Of a stretch of DNA of 57,716 nt, positions 56,998 to 57,716 are shown piece after piece. A program made the translations under genes and the position numbers. The stretch comes from Paenibacillus sp. DMB5 (GTDB lineage Bacteria > Bacillota > Bacilli > Paenibacillales > Paenibacillaceae). Where the stretch lies: positions 1-57,716 of the forward strand of contig NZ_LRAC01000090.1 in assembly GCF_001517085.1 (NCBI RefSeq). The letters are read 5' to 3'. A model generated the notes under the pieces. That model worked only from the letters and a program-made list of their open reading frames with translations, did no database searches and was not told where the DNA came from. Positions within the stretch are counted from its first letter, which is position 1, and each line of letters opens with the position of its first letter.

Positions 56998-57549
56998 TTA
57001 ACCCCTTTTCCGGTGGTACCTGACAATGGTTGCAGCTGTTACTATCCCGATTACCACTAAGCCTCCGATGGTCCAGGCATCAATAGGGGTATTGTCTGCC
57101 AAAGAGCTGTTATCATCTGCGGGCTGCTGCGGGGCAGGCAGCAGTGCAATTTCCTTATTCTGCAAATACTCCGGCCCGGCAGAATTATTGCTGATTACGG
57201 CAGAAGGTGAACATAACGGATTTTCCCACTCACCGTCCGTCTGCTTAAGATAGAACAGGTAGTCTTTGCCCGTCTCGCTCGGGCCGTTAAGCGCACCCCA
57301 GGTGATGTTTTCCTTCAGGATGAGCGAATGCTCCGTTATTGTTTTGAAGCTTCGCTTAACCGTGATATGGAGCTCGTTTGAGGAACCGTCATCGCTTGGA
57401 GACACCTTATCGACATGTCCGATGACGATGCCGTCGTAATGATCATACGCTTGTTCAACCGTCGGCAATTCGGCGCAGGATAAGGCAAAGGAGCTGCCGG
57501 CAGGCAGAAGGAGCATTATTAAAAGAGCAAGCAGGGCTGCTCTGAGCAT
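56998..57549 (-). CDS. Secreted, membrane-anchored protein with NTR/TIMP-like domain
   Basis: A 183-residue protein with a signal peptide (to ~22, …SSFALSC). The ~110-residue domain resembles the NTR/TIMP-like fold: Cys-initiated CAELPTVEQAYDHYDGIVIGHV, LILKENITWG, GKDYLFYLK and ENPLCSPS. A linker and a C-terminal membrane segment (~158-178) with a short basic tail follow. Its role is unknown. ATG is 7 bases after GGAGGTG. The NTR assignment rests on pattern only. Confidence 0.7.
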   Translation of the reverse strand: MLRAALLALLIMLLLPAGSSFALSCAELPTVEQAYDHYDGIVIGHVDKVSPSDDGSSNELHITVKRSFKTITEHSLILKENITWGALNGPSETGKDYLFYLKQTDGEWENPLCSPSAVISNNSAGPEYLQNKEIALLPAPQQPADDNSSLADNTPIDAWTIGGLVVIGIVTAATIVRYHRKRG

Positions 57550-57669
57550 ATATATTCACCTCCGTGATACATATCTGACGGTTGCTGGATGAGAAAGGTT
57601 GCAGCGGGGAAAGACTGTTTGAAGCAGGCGTAACAGCGCATACGCCGTGGACAACGTGAACACATCAAT

Positions 57670-57716
57670 CCCGTAACCCCGTAACCCGTAACCCGTAACC
57701 CGTAACCCCGTAACCC
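57670..57716. repeat. CCCGTAA tandem array at the window end
   Basis: Six units of CCCGTAA or CCCCGTAA followed by CCC, running off the right edge. No gene lies in 57550-57716. Confidence 0.85.

Noticed and set aside
57670..57716. Possible telomere of a linear replicon
   Set aside because: The unit is telomere-like only by chance; Firmicute chromosomes are circular and no terminal protein or hairpin end is visible.
1..57716. tRNA, rRNA, riboswitch or phage genes
   Set aside because: No tRNA cloverleaf, rRNA core, known riboswitch core or integrase, transposase or phage structural motif was recognised on reading both strands.

Overview
The window looks like chromosomal DNA of a Paenibacillus-type Firmicute. 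Ribosome binding sites are strong (AAGGAGG type), TTG and GTG starts are common, and there are YesM-type histidine kinases paired with AraC-type response regulators, LplB/LplC-style sugar permeases without their own ATPase, and an S-layer (SLH) anchored enzyme. Species cannot be named from this alone. Both ends lie in repeats: the left edge cuts a dispersed four-arm repeat, the right edge is a CCCGTAA array. The window may therefore be a whole contig that broke at repeats.

Layout. 1-5150: lipoprotein, then a small regulator-like protein and a heterodimeric ABC exporter. 5280-8600: two-component system 1. 8600-10960: an AT-rich insert of short minus-strand genes separated by a repeated CTGCCCGTTA element, a candidate gene-cassette array, followed by LtrA. 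12412-17540: sugar ABC transporter 1 and a GH28-like enzyme, probably controlled by two-component system 1. 17953-20946: amino-acid ABC operon with two frameshifts. 21000-21700: LysR remnant and a four-arm repeat. 21804-28783: two-component system 2, divergent from sugar ABC transporter 2. 28994-35646: giant GH59-like SLH protein. 35800-36352: three repeat arrays side by side. 36388-43431: AraC regulator divergent from DUF2264, heparinase II/III, GH88 and a second DUF2264. 43551-57716: housekeeping and envelope genes (P-loop kinase, VOC protein with its WYL regulator, Na+/H+ antiporter, ManC, DUF6492 glycosyltransferase, ATP-grasp protein, DHA2 exporter with TetR, BASS transporter, LCP protein, NTR-like membrane protein).

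Working together: the 5.3-43.4 kb region reads as a polysaccharide-use region. A surface GH59-like enzyme, a heparinase-like lyase and a GH88 unsaturated-uronyl hydrolase would cut a uronate- and galactoside-bearing glycan. Two lipoprotein-dependent transporters would import the products, using an ATPase encoded elsewhere, under two YesM/AraC systems, an AraC protein and probably CcpA.

Main novelties: (1) a dispersed repeat family of four copies with fixed ~51/61/51-bp spacing and mirror symmetry, seen at 21502-21694, 35976-36165, 46760-46951 and truncated at 1-71; (2) the CTGCCCGTTA cassette array; (3) the DUF2264-lyase-GH88-DUF2264 operon; (4) matched operators in front of the WYL regulator and the VOC gene. 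Caution: eight genes carry frameshifts, two of them in 6-base homopolymers, so part of the apparent gene decay may be sequencing error.
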